A stretch of 39,215 nt of DNA from positions 1-39,215 of the IMG/VR virus record IMGVR_UViG_3300043773_000327; one strand, given 5' to 3'. The stretch is from a virus. The position numbers were made by a program, and so were the translations under genes. How positions within the stretch are numbered: position 1 is the first letter of the stretch; every line of letters starts with the position of its first letter. Of the stretch, positions 17,869-26,321 are shown in pieces. Under the pieces are notes generated by a model. It saw only the letters and a list, made by a program, of their open reading frames with translations, made no database searches and had not been told where the DNA came from.

Positions 17869-18936
17869 ATGGGTCTATCAACATTTCCAGTTCCGTCATC
17901 TGGTATTAGCATCAGTGATGTAAGAACTGCAAACTCAACATTAACTCTACAGCAGACAATCACTTCATCTGGTGCAGTAACAATTCCTGCTGGAGTCACA
18001 CGCGTATTCGCCATTGTTATTGGTGGTGGCGGCGGAGGCGGTGGCGGATATCAAATGGGAAACCCTGGTGGTACAGGCGGCGGTGGTGGTGGTGGAGTTT
18101 CTTATGGTTGGACCGTCCCATCAAAATATGCATTTATTGGTGCAGGCGGAACAGGCGGCACAACTGGTGCAAACAGTGGAACTATGGGAAACCCAAGCGT
18201 TTTTGGTTCAATAGTTGCAGGCGGTGGAGGTGCTGGGCTGTCTGGCAGCAATTCCACAACTCCTACTTTTGCAAATGTTTCGCAATCTCCTTATTTTATG
18301 TCAGTAAGTGGCTCAACTAGTGCAAGTACTTCAGGCGCAATACCTGGTATGGTGCTTATTGCTAATGGCGGTCTTGGTGGTTCTTTTACTGGCGGTGGTG
18401 ACTCTTCTGGTGCAGGTGCTGCAATTACTAACGATGTTACTACAACATCAATTAGACAGTATACATACGGGTGGGGAGAAGTAACAATTCTTCCTGGAAG
18501 CCCAAACATTACTGCAGCAAACCCATCTCCCGCTTATTATGGAAATAGTGCTGGTGCTAATCACACTAGCACTTCTAATGCTAATGGGCGCTCTGCTGGT
18601 AGCCCTACATACGCAGCAGGCGGTGGTGCTGGTGGTCAGCACAGCAGCGGCGGTTCAGGAACTGGAGGTACTGGCGGTTCAGGCGGAGCAACTTCATTTG
18701 GTGGCTACTCAGGCGGAACAGGCGCTGCTGGGTCTGTAAACGCAGGAGGTGGTGCAGGTGGTGGTGCTGGAGCACTTGCAAATGGTAGTAATGGTACCGC
18801 TAGTTCTTCTAGCAATGGAGGCAACGGAGGTGCTGGCGGCTCAGGCGGTGGTGGAGGCGGTGGCGCTGGTGGTGGTTCTAACCAGGGTGGTACTGGTGGC
18901 AATGGCGGCGTTGGCTGCGTAATGTTATTTTACTAA
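17869..18936 (+). CDS. glycine-rich tail fibre / tip protein, cassette A
   Basis: 355 residues. The ATG at 17869 is used because GGAGG lies eight bases before it; a longer upstream frame would overlap the previous gene. The N-terminal 55 residues are beta-rich (LTLQQTITSSGAVTIPAGVT), then long Gly runs alternate with Ser, Thr, Ala and Asn to the C-terminus, including polyglycine segments of up to nine. Glycine-rich domains of this type fold as polyglycine sandwiches in some phage fibre tips. It is paralogous to 19588..20364. Host-receptor binding is the likely role. Confidence 0.72.
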   Translation: MGLSTFPVPSSGISISDVRTANSTLTLQQTITSSGAVTIPAGVTRVFAIVIGGGGGGGGGYQMGNPGGTGGGGGGGVSYGWTVPSKYAFIGAGGTGGTTGANSGTMGNPSVFGSIVAGGGGAGLSGSNSTTPTFANVSQSPYFMSVSGSTSASTSGAIPGMVLIANGGLGGSFTGGGDSSGAGAAITNDVTTTSIRQYTYGWGEVTILPGSPNITAANPSPAYYGNSAGANHTSTSNANGRSAGSPTYAAGGGAGGQHSSGGSGTGGTGGSGGATSFGGYSGGTGAAGSVNAGGGAGGGAGALANGSNGTASSSSNGGNGGAGGSGGGGGGGAGGGSNQGGTGGNGGVGCVMLFY

Positions 18937-18947
18937 GGAGAATATAA

Positions 18948-19130
18948 ATGTTTAATTATGCTTATATAGTTGATGGGATAGTAACAACTGTCCTTGTATT
19001 TGATGACCAAGAATTACCACACACATTTGGAACTGCAATTTTAGTAACAGAAGAAACAGGTCCAGCAGCATACGGTTATACCTGGGATGGAACAGTATTT
19101 ACCCCACCTACAGAGGAGCCAACTGAATGA
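18948..19130 (+). CDS. small fibre partner / chaperone-like protein, cassette A
   Basis: 60 residues, starting MFNYAYIVDGIVTTVLVFDD and ending YTWDGTVFTPPTEE with one more TE. AAGGAG precedes the ATG. It shares a VVxxVLVxD beta start and a WDGTxFxxPxEE tail with the 20377..20601 protein, and both follow a glycine-rich fibre gene. Position and size suggest a fibre-assembly helper or tip subunit, but this is inferred. Its TGA overlaps the next ATG. Confidence 0.65.
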   Translation: MFNYAYIVDGIVTTVLVFDDQELPHTFGTAILVTEETGPAAYGYTWDGTVFTPPTEEPTE

Positions 19131-19255
19131 CTAAAGCCCGTGACCTAGCCAACCTTGCAGGTTCTGCAACAGTGTTGGCAACAGATACAGAAGTAGCAAC
19201 AGCAGTTGCTGCAGCAGATTCAACCCCGACAGCACTAATGACAATGGGAGCATAA
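19127..19255 (+). CDS. 42-aa fibre-region peptide
   Basis: Starts in an ATGA overlap with the previous gene and ends four bases before the next ATG. The product (MTKARDLANLAGSATVLATD and 22 more residues) is Ala/Thr-rich. The KARDLAN motif recurs in tail-fibre regions of aquatic phages, from recollection. It could be a tiny fibre subunit or the remnant of a fibre segment left between two duplicated cassettes. Coupling to its neighbours favours a translated gene. Confidence 0.5.
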   Translation: MTKARDLANLAGSATVLATDTEVATAVAAADSTPTALMTMGA

Positions 19256-19258
19256 TCA

Positions 19259-19588
19259 ATGGCAACAACATACAAAGTACTAGGGCAAGTCGCCCCTAGC
19301 GCAACAACAGCGACAACCCTATACACCGTTGGTGCTGGTAAGTCTGCAGTAGTTTCTACTATTGCAGTTGCCAACCGTGGTGGTACATCTGCTACCTATC
19401 GCATTGCGATTCGTGTTGCAGGTTCTGCTCTTTCAAACGAAGAGTACATTGCATACGACACTGCAATTACAGCAAACAACAGCACAATGATTACCATTGG
19501 TATCACTCTTGCTGCAACAGATGTAATCACAGTCTATGCATCAAATGCTGACTTGTCATTCAATGCCTTCGGAAGCGAGATTTCATAA
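19259..19588 (+). CDS. small beta-rich fibre-associated protein, cassette B
   Basis: 109 residues, paralogue of 17562..17867: matching blocks are TTLYTV, VVSTIAVANRGGTSATYRI, and a later ITANNSTMITIGIT that replaces the cassette A ITGG stretch. Beta-rich, without Cys. Its stop overlaps the ATG of the glycine-rich gene, so the pair is translationally coupled. Function inferred from the repeated order: adaptor or base of the second fibre. Confidence 0.65.
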   Translation: MATTYKVLGQVAPSATTATTLYTVGAGKSAVVSTIAVANRGGTSATYRIAIRVAGSALSNEEYIAYDTAITANNSTMITIGITLAATDVITVYASNADLSFNAFGSEIS

Positions 19589-20364
19589 TGGCTGTATCCT
19601 CATTAGTAGCCGCTGGTAGCGGCGTAACTCAGAAAGTACAAGAATTTACAAGCACTGGAACATTTACTGCTCCATCTAACTGCACAACTGTTGAAGTATT
19701 TCTTGTCTCAGGTGGTGGTGGTGGTGGTGCTGGTAATACCAGCGTAACTGCTTGTGGCGGTGGAGGTGGCGCAGGTGGTGCATTGACTCGTTTATTGACA
19801 GTAACACCTGGCACTTCATACACAGTTACAATCGGAGCAGGTGGCGCTGGTGGTTCAGGTGCTCAAGGAACCAATGGAAGCACTTCTTCTTTTGGTGCCT
19901 TACTGTCAATAGTTGGCGGCGGCGGTGGTGGTTTAGGAGATGGCACTGCTGCTAACACGCAAAGAGGAAAAGATGGTGCTTGTGGTGGCGGCAGTGCTGG
20001 TGCTACCAATGGCGAAGGCGGACCTGGCGGCGGTATGGGTTCAAATGGTGTCGGATTTAGCACATCAGGCGTACGAAGTGGAAAAGGTTCAGTTGGTGGT
20101 GCTGGTGGATTTAGTAACAGTTCTGCTGGAGGAAATGGCGGACTTGGTATTAATGGTTATTGCGGCGGTGGTGCTGGTGGCTCTGGTGATAGCGACTATG
20201 TTTGGGTAGGCACATCTGGCGGCGGTAATGGCGGGACTTCTGCCGTTGTCGCTCAAGCGGGAACCGCTAATACAGGCGGCGGCGGTGGTGGTGGTGCTGG
20301 TACCAGTACAACTACTGGTGGTGCTGGTGGCTCTGGTTATTGCTCAGTTACATACTGGTCATAA
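19588..20364 (+). CDS. glycine-rich tail fibre / tip protein, cassette B
   Basis: 258 residues, paralogue of 17869..18936 and about 100 residues shorter. It starts with a beta-rich stretch (VQEFTSTGTFTAPSNCTTVE), followed by alternating Gly runs, a YTVTIGAGGAGGSG motif, and a C-terminal GYCSVTYWS that resembles a folding or trimer tip. Two Cys residues lie in the Gly-rich part. The duplicated but divergent pair suggests the particle can carry two specificities, or that one copy is diversifying. Confidence 0.72.
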   Translation: MAVSSLVAAGSGVTQKVQEFTSTGTFTAPSNCTTVEVFLVSGGGGGGAGNTSVTACGGGGGAGGALTRLLTVTPGTSYTVTIGAGGAGGSGAQGTNGSTSSFGALLSIVGGGGGGLGDGTAANTQRGKDGACGGGSAGATNGEGGPGGGMGSNGVGFSTSGVRSGKGSVGGAGGFSNSSAGGNGGLGINGYCGGGAGGSGDSDYVWVGTSGGGNGGTSAVVAQAGTANTGGGGGGGAGTSTTTGGAGGSGYCSVTYWS

Positions 20365-20376
20365 GGAGAAAATATA

Positions 20377-20601
20377 ATGGCACATTTTGCAGAAATAGAT
20401 TCAAACAATGTAGTACTCCGAGTGCTGGTAGTAGATAATTCACAAGAGCATCGTGGGCAAGAATTTCTTGCTGATGACTTGGGTTTAGGTGGTACTTGGG
20501 TTCAAACTTCATACAATGCTAACTTTGGTGGCAAATACGCTGGAATCGGCGACACCTGGGATGGAACTAATTTCATCGCACCAGAAGAAGAAGCAGAATA
20601 A
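20377..20601 (+). CDS. small fibre partner protein, cassette B
   Basis: 74 residues: MAHFAEIDSNNVVLRVLVVD, then GTWVQTSYNANFGGKYAGIG, then DTWDGTNF. I recognise this as a small protein very common next to fibre genes in marine and freshwater phages, without a settled function. AAGGAG lies eight bases before the ATG. It has the same place and tail motif as 18948..19130. A likely terminator follows. Confidence 0.7.
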   Translation: MAHFAEIDSNNVVLRVLVVDNSQEHRGQEFLADDLGLGGTWVQTSYNANFGGKYAGIGDTWDGTNFIAPEEEAE

Positions 20602-20611
20602 CACTTATCCC

Positions 20612-20645
20612 TGAGCAAGGATTCAAACTGCTCACTAATTTTTTT
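20612..20645 (+). terminator. probable Rho-independent terminator after the fibre cassettes
   Basis: Arms TGAGCA (20612..20617) and TGCTCA (20629..20634) with an 11-base loop, then a run of seven T at 20639..20645. The stem is short, so partial read-through into the next gene is likely. Confidence 0.5.
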
Positions 20646-20662
20646 CTGACTTAAGGAGTAAC

Positions 20663-22648
20663 GTGGCTAGAGATATTACCGAAGGTCGTGCCAATCGTGC
20701 TATCGCCGTAGATGTGGGTGTTGTTGCATCCTCTGCTATCTGGCAGAACACAGATGTGGCATACGACGTAGCAATTGGTGGACTTCCATTCATCTATGCA
20801 ATCAATGATTCTCGCCCATATATCCGTCAGACAGCACCATTTAAGAAGGACCAGTTTGATAATGGTCAGGAGCCAGGCGAGCAGTCACTGACTGGTTGGT
20901 GGCTACGCTCACAGATGTCATTCCACTCTGGTGCTGGCATTAACTTCTTTGACCCAGGAACATCTGATGAAAAAGCACACTATCGTTTTGCCGATAGCAA
21001 GGGCATCAACGTATGGACTAAAGGTCAGGCAACACTACTTAAAAACTGCACTTCTGGTCACATAACAACTGGTGCTATTCGTTCTACTGGTCGTCGTTTC
21101 CAAGAACTTCGTTCTATCAAATGGAACTCAACATCTGGTGTATTGCTACACGATGAGTACGACGTAGATAAGATTGCCGCAGATGGAACTGTAACTCACT
21201 TCATTGACTACAACGCTGGTGCTGGAGTGTACCCAGTTTATGGTGTCTGCGATGACGGAACATATGCATACTGGTATACAAACGTTACATCTGGTGGCAC
21301 AGCAAAGCAGACGCTATACAAGAAACCATTGACTGGCTCTTCTGCGTCAACTGCTGACGAGGTTAAACTCTTTGACGCAAGCGGAACAATCAGCAATGCA
21401 GTAATGGAGTATGTCAAAGAGCGTATTGTTCTTTGTGCTGACAATAAGATTTACGAACTATCAACAGGAGCATCTGTCCTGAGTTCACCAGTTTACACTC
21501 ATCCTTCATCAGACCACGTATACACATCTATCACAGCATCAGGTCCTGCAATCTATGTTGCTGGATACAATGGCATTCAGTCTACGATTGTAAAGTTTAC
21601 TTTGTCAAGTGCTGGAGTTATGCCAACTTTGACATCAGCAGTAGTAGCAGCAGAGTTACCAGTGGGTGAGATTGTCCACAAGATTTACTACTACCTTGGC
21701 TATATGATGATTGGTACTAACAAAGGCATACGTGCTGCAGTTGTATCTGACCAGGATGGTTCAATCAACTACGGTCCACTGATTGTAGAAACATCACAGC
21801 CTTGCTATGACTTTGCAGCACGCGACCACTTTATATGGTGTGCCACTGGTGTCGACGGTGAACCAGGAACAATTCGTATTGACCTATCTAATGAACTAGA
21901 GACATTGCGTTTTGCCTATGCAAACGATGTTTACTATAGCGGTGTTACAGGTCACGTCACTACATCTTGTGCATTTGCAGATGGTACAGACAGACTTACA
22001 TTCTGTACAGCCTACGCTTCCGCTGCCGAAGGCGCTGTCTATATTGAGGATGAGTCAACTCTCCTTGCCTCTGGCTACCTGACAACAGGCAACATCCGAT
22101 ACGGAACTCTTGAGCCTAAGAATTTCAAGCGCCTACTCGGACGTGGTGACTTTACCTATGGTTCAATGGTTCTCGAAACTGTTGACAAGAATGGTGTTGA
22201 GTACGACCACATTACATACGATGCTTCTATCGCATCAGTTGAGGTTGGTACATCTAATCCTGCTACTGCTCAAGAGTATGTAGCATTTAAGTTTATTCTT
22301 TATCGTGATGGAACAACAACAAGCCTTGGTCCAGTCTTTAAGGGCTACCAAGCCAAAGCAACAATTGCTACACCTCGTCAGCGAGTGATGCGCTTTCCTG
22401 TCTACTGCTTCGATGTAGAGACAGACAAGTACAACACAATAGTTGGATACGAAGGCAGAGCCTTTGACAGAATCCAACTGCTAGAAGACATTGAAGAAAA
22501 CGGTGACGTACTTACCTGGCAAGATTTATCAACAGGTGAAACTCGTCAAGCAGTAATTGAACAAATCACATTCACCCGTATGACTCCACCTGACAAACGT
22601 TTCGACGGATTCGGTGGTGTCCTAGAGATAACGATTAGGACGGTTTAA
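20663..22648 (+). CDS. large tail protein (nozzle / beta-propeller-like), putative
   Basis: 661 residues, GTG start after AAGGAG. No signal peptide. The body is beta-rich with repeated aromatic/Gly strands (DDGTYAYWYT, ASGPAIYVAGYNG, YYLGYMMIGTNKGI, HFIWCATGVDGEPG), the look of a propeller. The last 130 residues are a separate beta domain ending in LEITIRTV. Short-tailed phages have a large propeller-containing nozzle protein, and the gene lies after the fibres and before lysis genes, so a tail tip or nozzle is the best guess. A minor tail protein of another kind is possible. Confidence 0.58.
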   Translation: MARDITEGRANRAIAVDVGVVASSAIWQNTDVAYDVAIGGLPFIYAINDSRPYIRQTAPFKKDQFDNGQEPGEQSLTGWWLRSQMSFHSGAGINFFDPGTSDEKAHYRFADSKGINVWTKGQATLLKNCTSGHITTGAIRSTGRRFQELRSIKWNSTSGVLLHDEYDVDKIAADGTVTHFIDYNAGAGVYPVYGVCDDGTYAYWYTNVTSGGTAKQTLYKKPLTGSSASTADEVKLFDASGTISNAVMEYVKERIVLCADNKIYELSTGASVLSSPVYTHPSSDHVYTSITASGPAIYVAGYNGIQSTIVKFTLSSAGVMPTLTSAVVAAELPVGEIVHKIYYYLGYMMIGTNKGIRAAVVSDQDGSINYGPLIVETSQPCYDFAARDHFIWCATGVDGEPGTIRIDLSNELETLRFAYANDVYYSGVTGHVTTSCAFADGTDRLTFCTAYASAAEGAVYIEDESTLLASGYLTTGNIRYGTLEPKNFKRLLGRGDFTYGSMVLETVDKNGVEYDHITYDASIASVEVGTSNPATAQEYVAFKFILYRDGTTTSLGPVFKGYQAKATIATPRQRVMRFPVYCFDVETDKYNTIVGYEGRAFDRIQLLEDIEENGDVLTWQDLSTGETRQAVIEQITFTRMTPPDKRFDGFGGVLEITIRTV

Positions 22649-22845
22649 TGACAGCGCAAGATTGGGCTGCGTTTACCGTAGCACTTATGACTATCTTTGC
22701 TGGCTTTGCTGGTGCAACTAAGTGGCTAGTAAAGCATTACCTGGCTGAATTAAAGCCAAACGGGGGCGGTTCCGTGAAAGACCAAGTGAACCGATTGGAA
22801 GAACGCGTTGACCAAATCTATCTCCTCCTTTGCGAGAAGAAGTAA
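22648..22845 (+). CDS. small membrane protein with coiled-coil tail (holin-associated)
   Basis: 65 residues. A hydrophobic segment (residues ~7-30, [20 protein letters not shown]) is followed by a short linker and a charged helix [18 protein letters not shown], a typical phage lysis-region membrane protein with a cytoplasmic coiled coil. Coupled to the tail gene by TAATG. The next gene starts inside it (38-base overlap). Probably part of the lysis set; exact role unknown. Confidence 0.6.
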   Translation: MTAQDWAAFTVALMTIFAGFAGATKWLVKHYLAELKPNGGGSVKDQVNRLEERVDQIYLLLCEKK

Positions 22846-24865
22846 TTTACTAGCAGTATTCTTTTTAGCCTTTGGCACATCCCTATTTGCTTTACCTGTA
22901 GCAGATGCAACTTGTATCAATACCGTGCAAGCACAGACAATTGCAGCGGCTGCAGAGCCTACACCAGCAGGAGAAACTCCAACTGTAACAACATTGGAAA
23001 CTTGTGGTGGAGATGATGTCTCTTATCAAATACCAGTAACTGCAACCATTACTTATGATGGTCAACAGTTCACAACTGTATATGCAACAACTAACTCAGT
23101 GATTACTTTTGGTCGTCCTGATAATACTTACTGGCAGTATCCCAATACTCCATCTATCTCAGTTAACTCTATGGACTGGGTTGCATATCCTACCGCTAGA
23201 CCTGATGAGCACTTTGTAATTCAGTCTAGTGATGGTGGATTTCAAGTTGATATGTCTGCTCGTCCTTATGGTGCACCTACATCGGTGTCACCTACAAGCA
23301 TTATTGTAACTGCAGCAATCAGTACAGATGGAACAGTTGCTATCAGTTATGTAATCAATGGACCTGAGTATGCAGGTACTCGTACTGGTGCAGTGCTCAA
23401 TGATGGAACAGTAGTAACTTTGGAACAAGCAGGTGCAGTTCGTCTTGAAGTTGCACCAACCCTTGCTCCTACTCCTGAGCCATCACCTTTGCCCGAACCA
23501 AGTCAAGAGCCATCTCCAACTCCGACTCCCTCAGATGAGCCTTCTGTTTTACCCGAACCAACTCCAACTCCGAGTCCTGAACCCTCAGTTGAGCCGAGTC
23601 CAAGTCCGACTCCAGAACCAAGTATCGAGCCTTCTCCCGAACCAACTGTGATTCCAACTCCCGAACCTTCTTCTCCCAATACTGAACCGTCGCCTGAACC
23701 ATCTGCTCCCCCTGTTATTGATGACAGTGCAATGTTAGCAGAGCAAGCAAGACTTGCCGCAGAAGCGGCGGCACGACAGGCAGCAGAAGAAGCAGAGCGT
23801 GCAGCAGCATTGGCACGTGAGCAAGAGTTAGCACGTCAGCAACAGGCTGCATTAGAAGCAGAGTTAGCACGTCAAGCAGCCATTGCTGCTGAGCAAGAAC
23901 GTCAGCGTCAGGCTGCTATCGCAGCAGAAGCAGAGCGTCAGAGATTAGCAGCCATCGCTGCAGAAGCAGCACGAGTGGCAGAGTTGGAACGTCAGCGTCT
24001 TGCTGCAGAGGCAGCAGCCAAAGCAGAAGCAGAACGTCTTGCAAAGATTGAGGCTGACCGAATTGCTGCTGAGTTAAAGGCTAAGCAAGAAGCCGAAGCA
24101 AAGGCGAAGGCTGAAGAAGAAGCCCGTCTTAAGGCAGAGGCTGAAGCCAAGGCTGAGGCAGAGCGACTAGCCAAGATTGAAGCCGAAAGACTTGCAGCCC
24201 TAGAGGCTGAGCGTCTACGCATTGAGGCAGAAGAGAAGGCTAAGGCTGAGGAACAAGCACGCCTAGAGGCTTTGATTAAGGAAGCACTTGAGGCAGCAAC
24301 TTCTGAAGATGGAGAGGCTCCAGTACTTATCGTCACGGAGCCTGAGATAGTGCCCGTAGAACCCCCTACAGAGCCTGTAGAACCCCCTGTAGAGCCTCTA
24401 CCGCCCACTCCTGAACCAGAACCAGAGCCAGAACCTGAGGTGGTTCCACCTGCTCCTGAGCCAGAGCCTACGCCTGAACCAGAGCCAGTGCCTGTCATCC
24501 CTAGTCAACCTGAACCCCCTGTCGTAGAGCCTAATCCTACACCAGAGCCAATCGCTTTGACAGAGGACACGAACTTAGAAGAACTTCCAGCAGACTTCCC
24601 TATTCTCCTAGAGAACGGAGTCGTGCTTACTGCAGAGGTAGTCATAGCAATTCAGTTGCTTGAGAATCCTGCAGAGTTGTTGGAAGCAATCTTTACAGAC
24701 CCAGCCCAGGCTTTAATGGCTCTCTCAAACATCGGTGCCGATATGTCGGATGAAGTACGAGAAGACTCAGAGAAGGTCGTGGTATCAGCCATCATCGCTG
24801 GTGGTATAGCAACCCAAGCAGCAGCAACCGCTGCCGCGACAGCCGCATACAGGAGAAAACCTTAA
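22808..24865 (+). CDS. secreted Pro/Glu- and Ala-rich protein in the lysis region
   Basis: 685 residues. TTG start at 22808 after GGAAGAA; it gives a clean signal peptide (RR, then [21 protein letters not shown]). Residues ~36-215 are a beta-rich domain with Cys36 and another Cys near 60. Residues 217-305 are Pro/Ser/Glu repeats (PEPSPEP type), 306-497 an Ala/Glu/Arg coiled coil ([15 protein letters not shown]), 508-584 Pro/Glu repeats again, and ~656-674 a C-terminal hydrophobic segment followed by YRRKP. This predicts an exported protein anchored at its C-terminus with a rod long enough to cross a cell wall. Its place between membrane proteins and the endolysin suggests a lysis or surface role, but nothing identifies its activity. 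Confidence 0.62.
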   Translation: MTKSISSFARRSNLLAVFFLAFGTSLFALPVADATCINTVQAQTIAAAAEPTPAGETPTVTTLETCGGDDVSYQIPVTATITYDGQQFTTVYATTNSVITFGRPDNTYWQYPNTPSISVNSMDWVAYPTARPDEHFVIQSSDGGFQVDMSARPYGAPTSVSPTSIIVTAAISTDGTVAISYVINGPEYAGTRTGAVLNDGTVVTLEQAGAVRLEVAPTLAPTPEPSPLPEPSQEPSPTPTPSDEPSVLPEPTPTPSPEPSVEPSPSPTPEPSIEPSPEPTVIPTPEPSSPNTEPSPEPSAPPVIDDSAMLAEQARLAAEAAARQAAEEAERAAALAREQELARQQQAALEAELARQAAIAAEQERQRQAAIAAEAERQRLAAIAAEAARVAELERQRLAAEAAAKAEAERLAKIEADRIAAELKAKQEAEAKAKAEEEARLKAEAEAKAEAERLAKIEAERLAALEAERLRIEAEEKAKAEEQARLEALIKEALEAATSEDGEAPVLIVTEPEIVPVEPPTEPVEPPVEPLPPTPEPEPEPEPEVVPPAPEPEPTPEPEPVPVIPSQPEPPVVEPNPTPEPIALTEDTNLEELPADFPILLENGVVLTAEVVIAIQLLENPAELLEAIFTDPAQALMALSNIGADMSDEVREDSEKVVVSAIIAGGIATQAAATAAATAAYRRKP
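23458..24560 (+). repeat. Pro/Glu and Ala/Glu repeat regions within the secreted protein
   Basis: Short-period protein repeats: PEPSP-like at 23458..23715, AEAERxRLAA-like at 23725..24300, and PEPEPEP-like at 24330..24560. They are in frame and predict extended and coiled-coil segments. They are also prone to length change. Confidence 0.65.
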
Positions 24866-25035
24866 TGAAAGACTTCTTTTCAGATATAGCAAATCAACTA
24901 TGGACACTCCTTGGAATGTTCGTGGCTTGGGTAGTCCTTGAGGGGTCAGCCAAGACAGTAGTTGGTTACGCAATCATTCTTTCCTCAGTTGTCTGGGGAT
25001 TGACCTTCAAACTACGTAACCCAAAGGACGAATAA
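24865..25035 (+). CDS. 56-aa membrane protein, holin candidate
   Basis: The ATG shares one base with the previous stop, and the TAA shares one base with the next ATG. Two hydrophobic segments (LWTLLGMFVAWVVLEG and VVGYAIILSSVVWGLTF) are separated by a short charged turn, with a basic/acidic tail KLRNPKDE. This two-membrane-span arrangement is typical of small holins. It lies between the secreted protein and the other holin-like gene. Confidence 0.6.
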   Translation: MKDFFSDIANQLWTLLGMFVAWVVLEGSAKTVVGYAIILSSVVWGLTFKLRNPKDE

Positions 25036-25277
25036 TGGACACATTCAAAAATGTACTGATGCGTATTGGCGCAGTCATTGCAGCAGAAGCACTGGGAGTT
25101 ATCGGTGCTGGCTCTCTCGTTGGTATTGAGGTATGGCAAGCAGCAGTATTGGCTGGCGCACTAGGTGCAGCCCGCGTACTGGAAGCCCTTGCCCGCTTCT
25201 TCCTCAACGATGGAAGCCTATCAGCAGACGAAATCAACGCAGCCTTTGCAAAGGTTGACAAGAAAGCGAGTGAGTAA
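25035..25277 (+). CDS. holin, putative
   Basis: 80 residues with a hydrophobic Ala/Gly-rich segment (IGAVIAAEALGVIGAGSLVG) and a second weaker one (AAVLAGALGAARVLEALAR), then an acidic helix (LSADEINAAFAKVDKKASE). It directly precedes the endolysin with no gap, the usual holin-endolysin order. A holin opens the membrane to release the endolysin. Other small membrane proteins nearby (22648, 24865, 25800) make the division of labour uncertain. Confidence 0.6.
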   Translation: MDTFKNVLMRIGAVIAAEALGVIGAGSLVGIEVWQAAVLAGALGAARVLEALARFFLNDGSLSADEINAAFAKVDKKASE

Positions 25278-25790
25278 ATGGGACAAAGAGCAGACTTCAT
25301 TGCAGTAGCAAAGACGGAACTCGGAGTTATCGAAGGTCCAAAGGACAACGAGACAAAGTACGGAGCCTTTACTAAGGCTAACTTCCTACCTTGGTGCGGT
25401 TCATTCGTGAACTGGTGTGCCAATGAGGTAGGTCTGAAGATTCCTAACTGTGTATCTACAGTGGCAGGTGCTAAGGCATTTGAGAAGAAGGGTCAATGGG
25501 AAAAGGCAAGCGATACCGCGACACCACTTCCTGGGGATATCGTATTCTTCGACTTCCCGAACGACGGAGTTGATAGAATCAGTCACGTTGGCATTGTCGT
25601 CAAAGACAATGGTGATGGTACGGTTACCTGTATCGAGGGCAACACAGCCCCAGATAAGAAGGGTGACCAGCGCAACGGAGGGCAAGTCTGCCTGAAGGTG
25701 CGTGCATTCAAGAAGAAGAACGGCTCTAAGTTACGTAAGTCACAGGCTGTGACAGTCGTAGGTTTTGGTAAGCCAGTCTTCAAATCCTAA
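25278..25790 (+). CDS. endolysin, CHAP-type peptidase/amidase
   Basis: 170 residues, a single CHAP-like domain without a recognised wall-binding repeat. The catalytic Cys is in PWCGSFVNWC (Cys40), the His in ISHVGIV (His103), with an acidic/Asn partner in CIEGNT (Glu120, Asn122). TPLPGDIVFFDF is the conserved strand before the His. CHAP enzymes cut peptide cross-links or the amide bond of peptidoglycan. No signal peptide, so it should depend on a holin. A basic C-terminal tail (KKKNGSKLRKS) may bind the wall. Confidence 0.85.
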   Translation: MGQRADFIAVAKTELGVIEGPKDNETKYGAFTKANFLPWCGSFVNWCANEVGLKIPNCVSTVAGAKAFEKKGQWEKASDTATPLPGDIVFFDFPNDGVDRISHVGIVVKDNGDGTVTCIEGNTAPDKKGDQRNGGQVCLKVRAFKKKNGSKLRKSQAVTVVGFGKPVFKS

Positions 25791-25799
25791 GGAGAACCA

Positions 25800-25991
25800 A
25801 TGAACAAAGAAAAACTAATCGCAATCGCAAGTACATACTTCCGTGCAGCATTCGCTGCCGTAACTGCACTCTACCTCGCAGGTGAGACAAGCCCACAGGC
25901 TCTACTCTCAGCAGCGGTGGCAGCGGTTGCAGGTCCAGTGCTCAAGGCATTAGACCCTAAGGCAACTGAGTTCGGCAAAGGTTCTAAGTAA
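25800..25991 (+). CDS. 63-aa membrane protein, second holin/antiholin candidate
   Basis: AAGGAG before the ATG. The protein has one Ala-rich hydrophobic stretch (RAAFAAVTALYLAGE) and a second (QALLSAAVAAVAGPVLKAL) with a basic C-terminus (FGKGSK). It is the last gene of the late block. Small size, hydrophobicity and place after the endolysin fit an auxiliary holin or antiholin. Confidence 0.55.
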   Translation: MNKEKLIAIASTYFRAAFAAVTALYLAGETSPQALLSAAVAAVAGPVLKALDPKATEFGKGSK

Positions 25992-26009
25992 CCTAAGTCT
26001 TAAGTAACA

Positions 26010-26063
26010 AAAGACCCCATCATCTTGGCAACACGCCGAGGTGGTGGGGTTCTTTTTGTTTTT
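26010..26063 (+). terminator. strong Rho-independent terminator, end of late block
   Basis: Left arm 26011..26028 (ACCCCATCATCTTGG core) pairs, with several G-U wobbles, with right arm 26036..26053 (CCGAGGTGGTGGGGT core) across a short loop, followed by TTTTTGTTTTT. It closes the structural and lysis transcription unit 19 bases after the last stop. Confidence 0.88.
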
Positions 26064-26187
26064 GTGGTATTGTTCTACTACTCGAAAGAGTGGGGGGCGA
26101 AACCTCAATGACGTTTGTACCGCAGGATTCGCACACTACCAACCATTAAAAAAATTATGGGGGGTAGGGGGGCATTTCCTAAATCAG

Positions 26188-26215
26188 ATTACCCGCAGGG
26201 TAATATGAATATAAT
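26188..26215 (+). promoter_or_regulatory. early promoter with overlapping operator-like palindrome
   Basis: A perfect inverted repeat ATTACCC-GCA-GGGTAAT lies at 26188..26204. A perfect -10 TATAAT lies at 26210..26215, and ATTACC at 26188..26193 sits at the right distance (16 bases) to act as a poor -35. A repressor or activator bound to the palindrome would cover the -35. The region drives the plus-strand replication block. Confidence 0.55.
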
Positions 26216-26243
26216 TAAATAATAATTAAATACAATAATAGAA

Positions 26244-26316
26244 TTAGATAGTTCTCCTTCATTGAGTCACTCCTGTCCTCTGAAGGAGGACTATCTAACA
26301 AACACTAGACAGGAGT
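26244..26316 (+). promoter_or_regulatory. leader hairpin whose loop can pair with the Shine-Dalgarno (pseudoknot)
   Basis: An 18-bp stem with one G-U pair (26244..26261 with 26281..26298) holds a 19-base loop. Nine loop bases, ACTCCTGTC (26269..26277), are perfectly complementary to GACAGGAGT (26308..26316), which contains the ribosome site of the gene starting at 26322. Together they would form an H-type pseudoknot that hides the ribosome site. The stem's right arm also contains AGGAGG. Seen in sequence; regulation is inferred. Confidence 0.6.
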
Positions 26317-26321
26317 TATAA

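Larger units (their letters stand above)
26064..26321. other. non-coding early leader region
   Basis: No gene is seen here. Besides the promoter, operator and pseudoknot listed separately, it holds three runs of six G (near 26091, 26160 and 26167) and an A/T-rich stretch 26205..26246. Confidence 0.6.

Noticed and set aside
23992-24498. Minus-strand frame of 168 residues opposite the secreted protein
   Set aside because: Gly/Ser-only composition mirrors Pro/Glu and Ala codons of the plus strand. No start context.
26085-26175. G-quadruplex from G6 runs
   Set aside because: Three runs with one two-base spacer and one about 65 bases away do not meet the usual four-run rule. Not strong enough.
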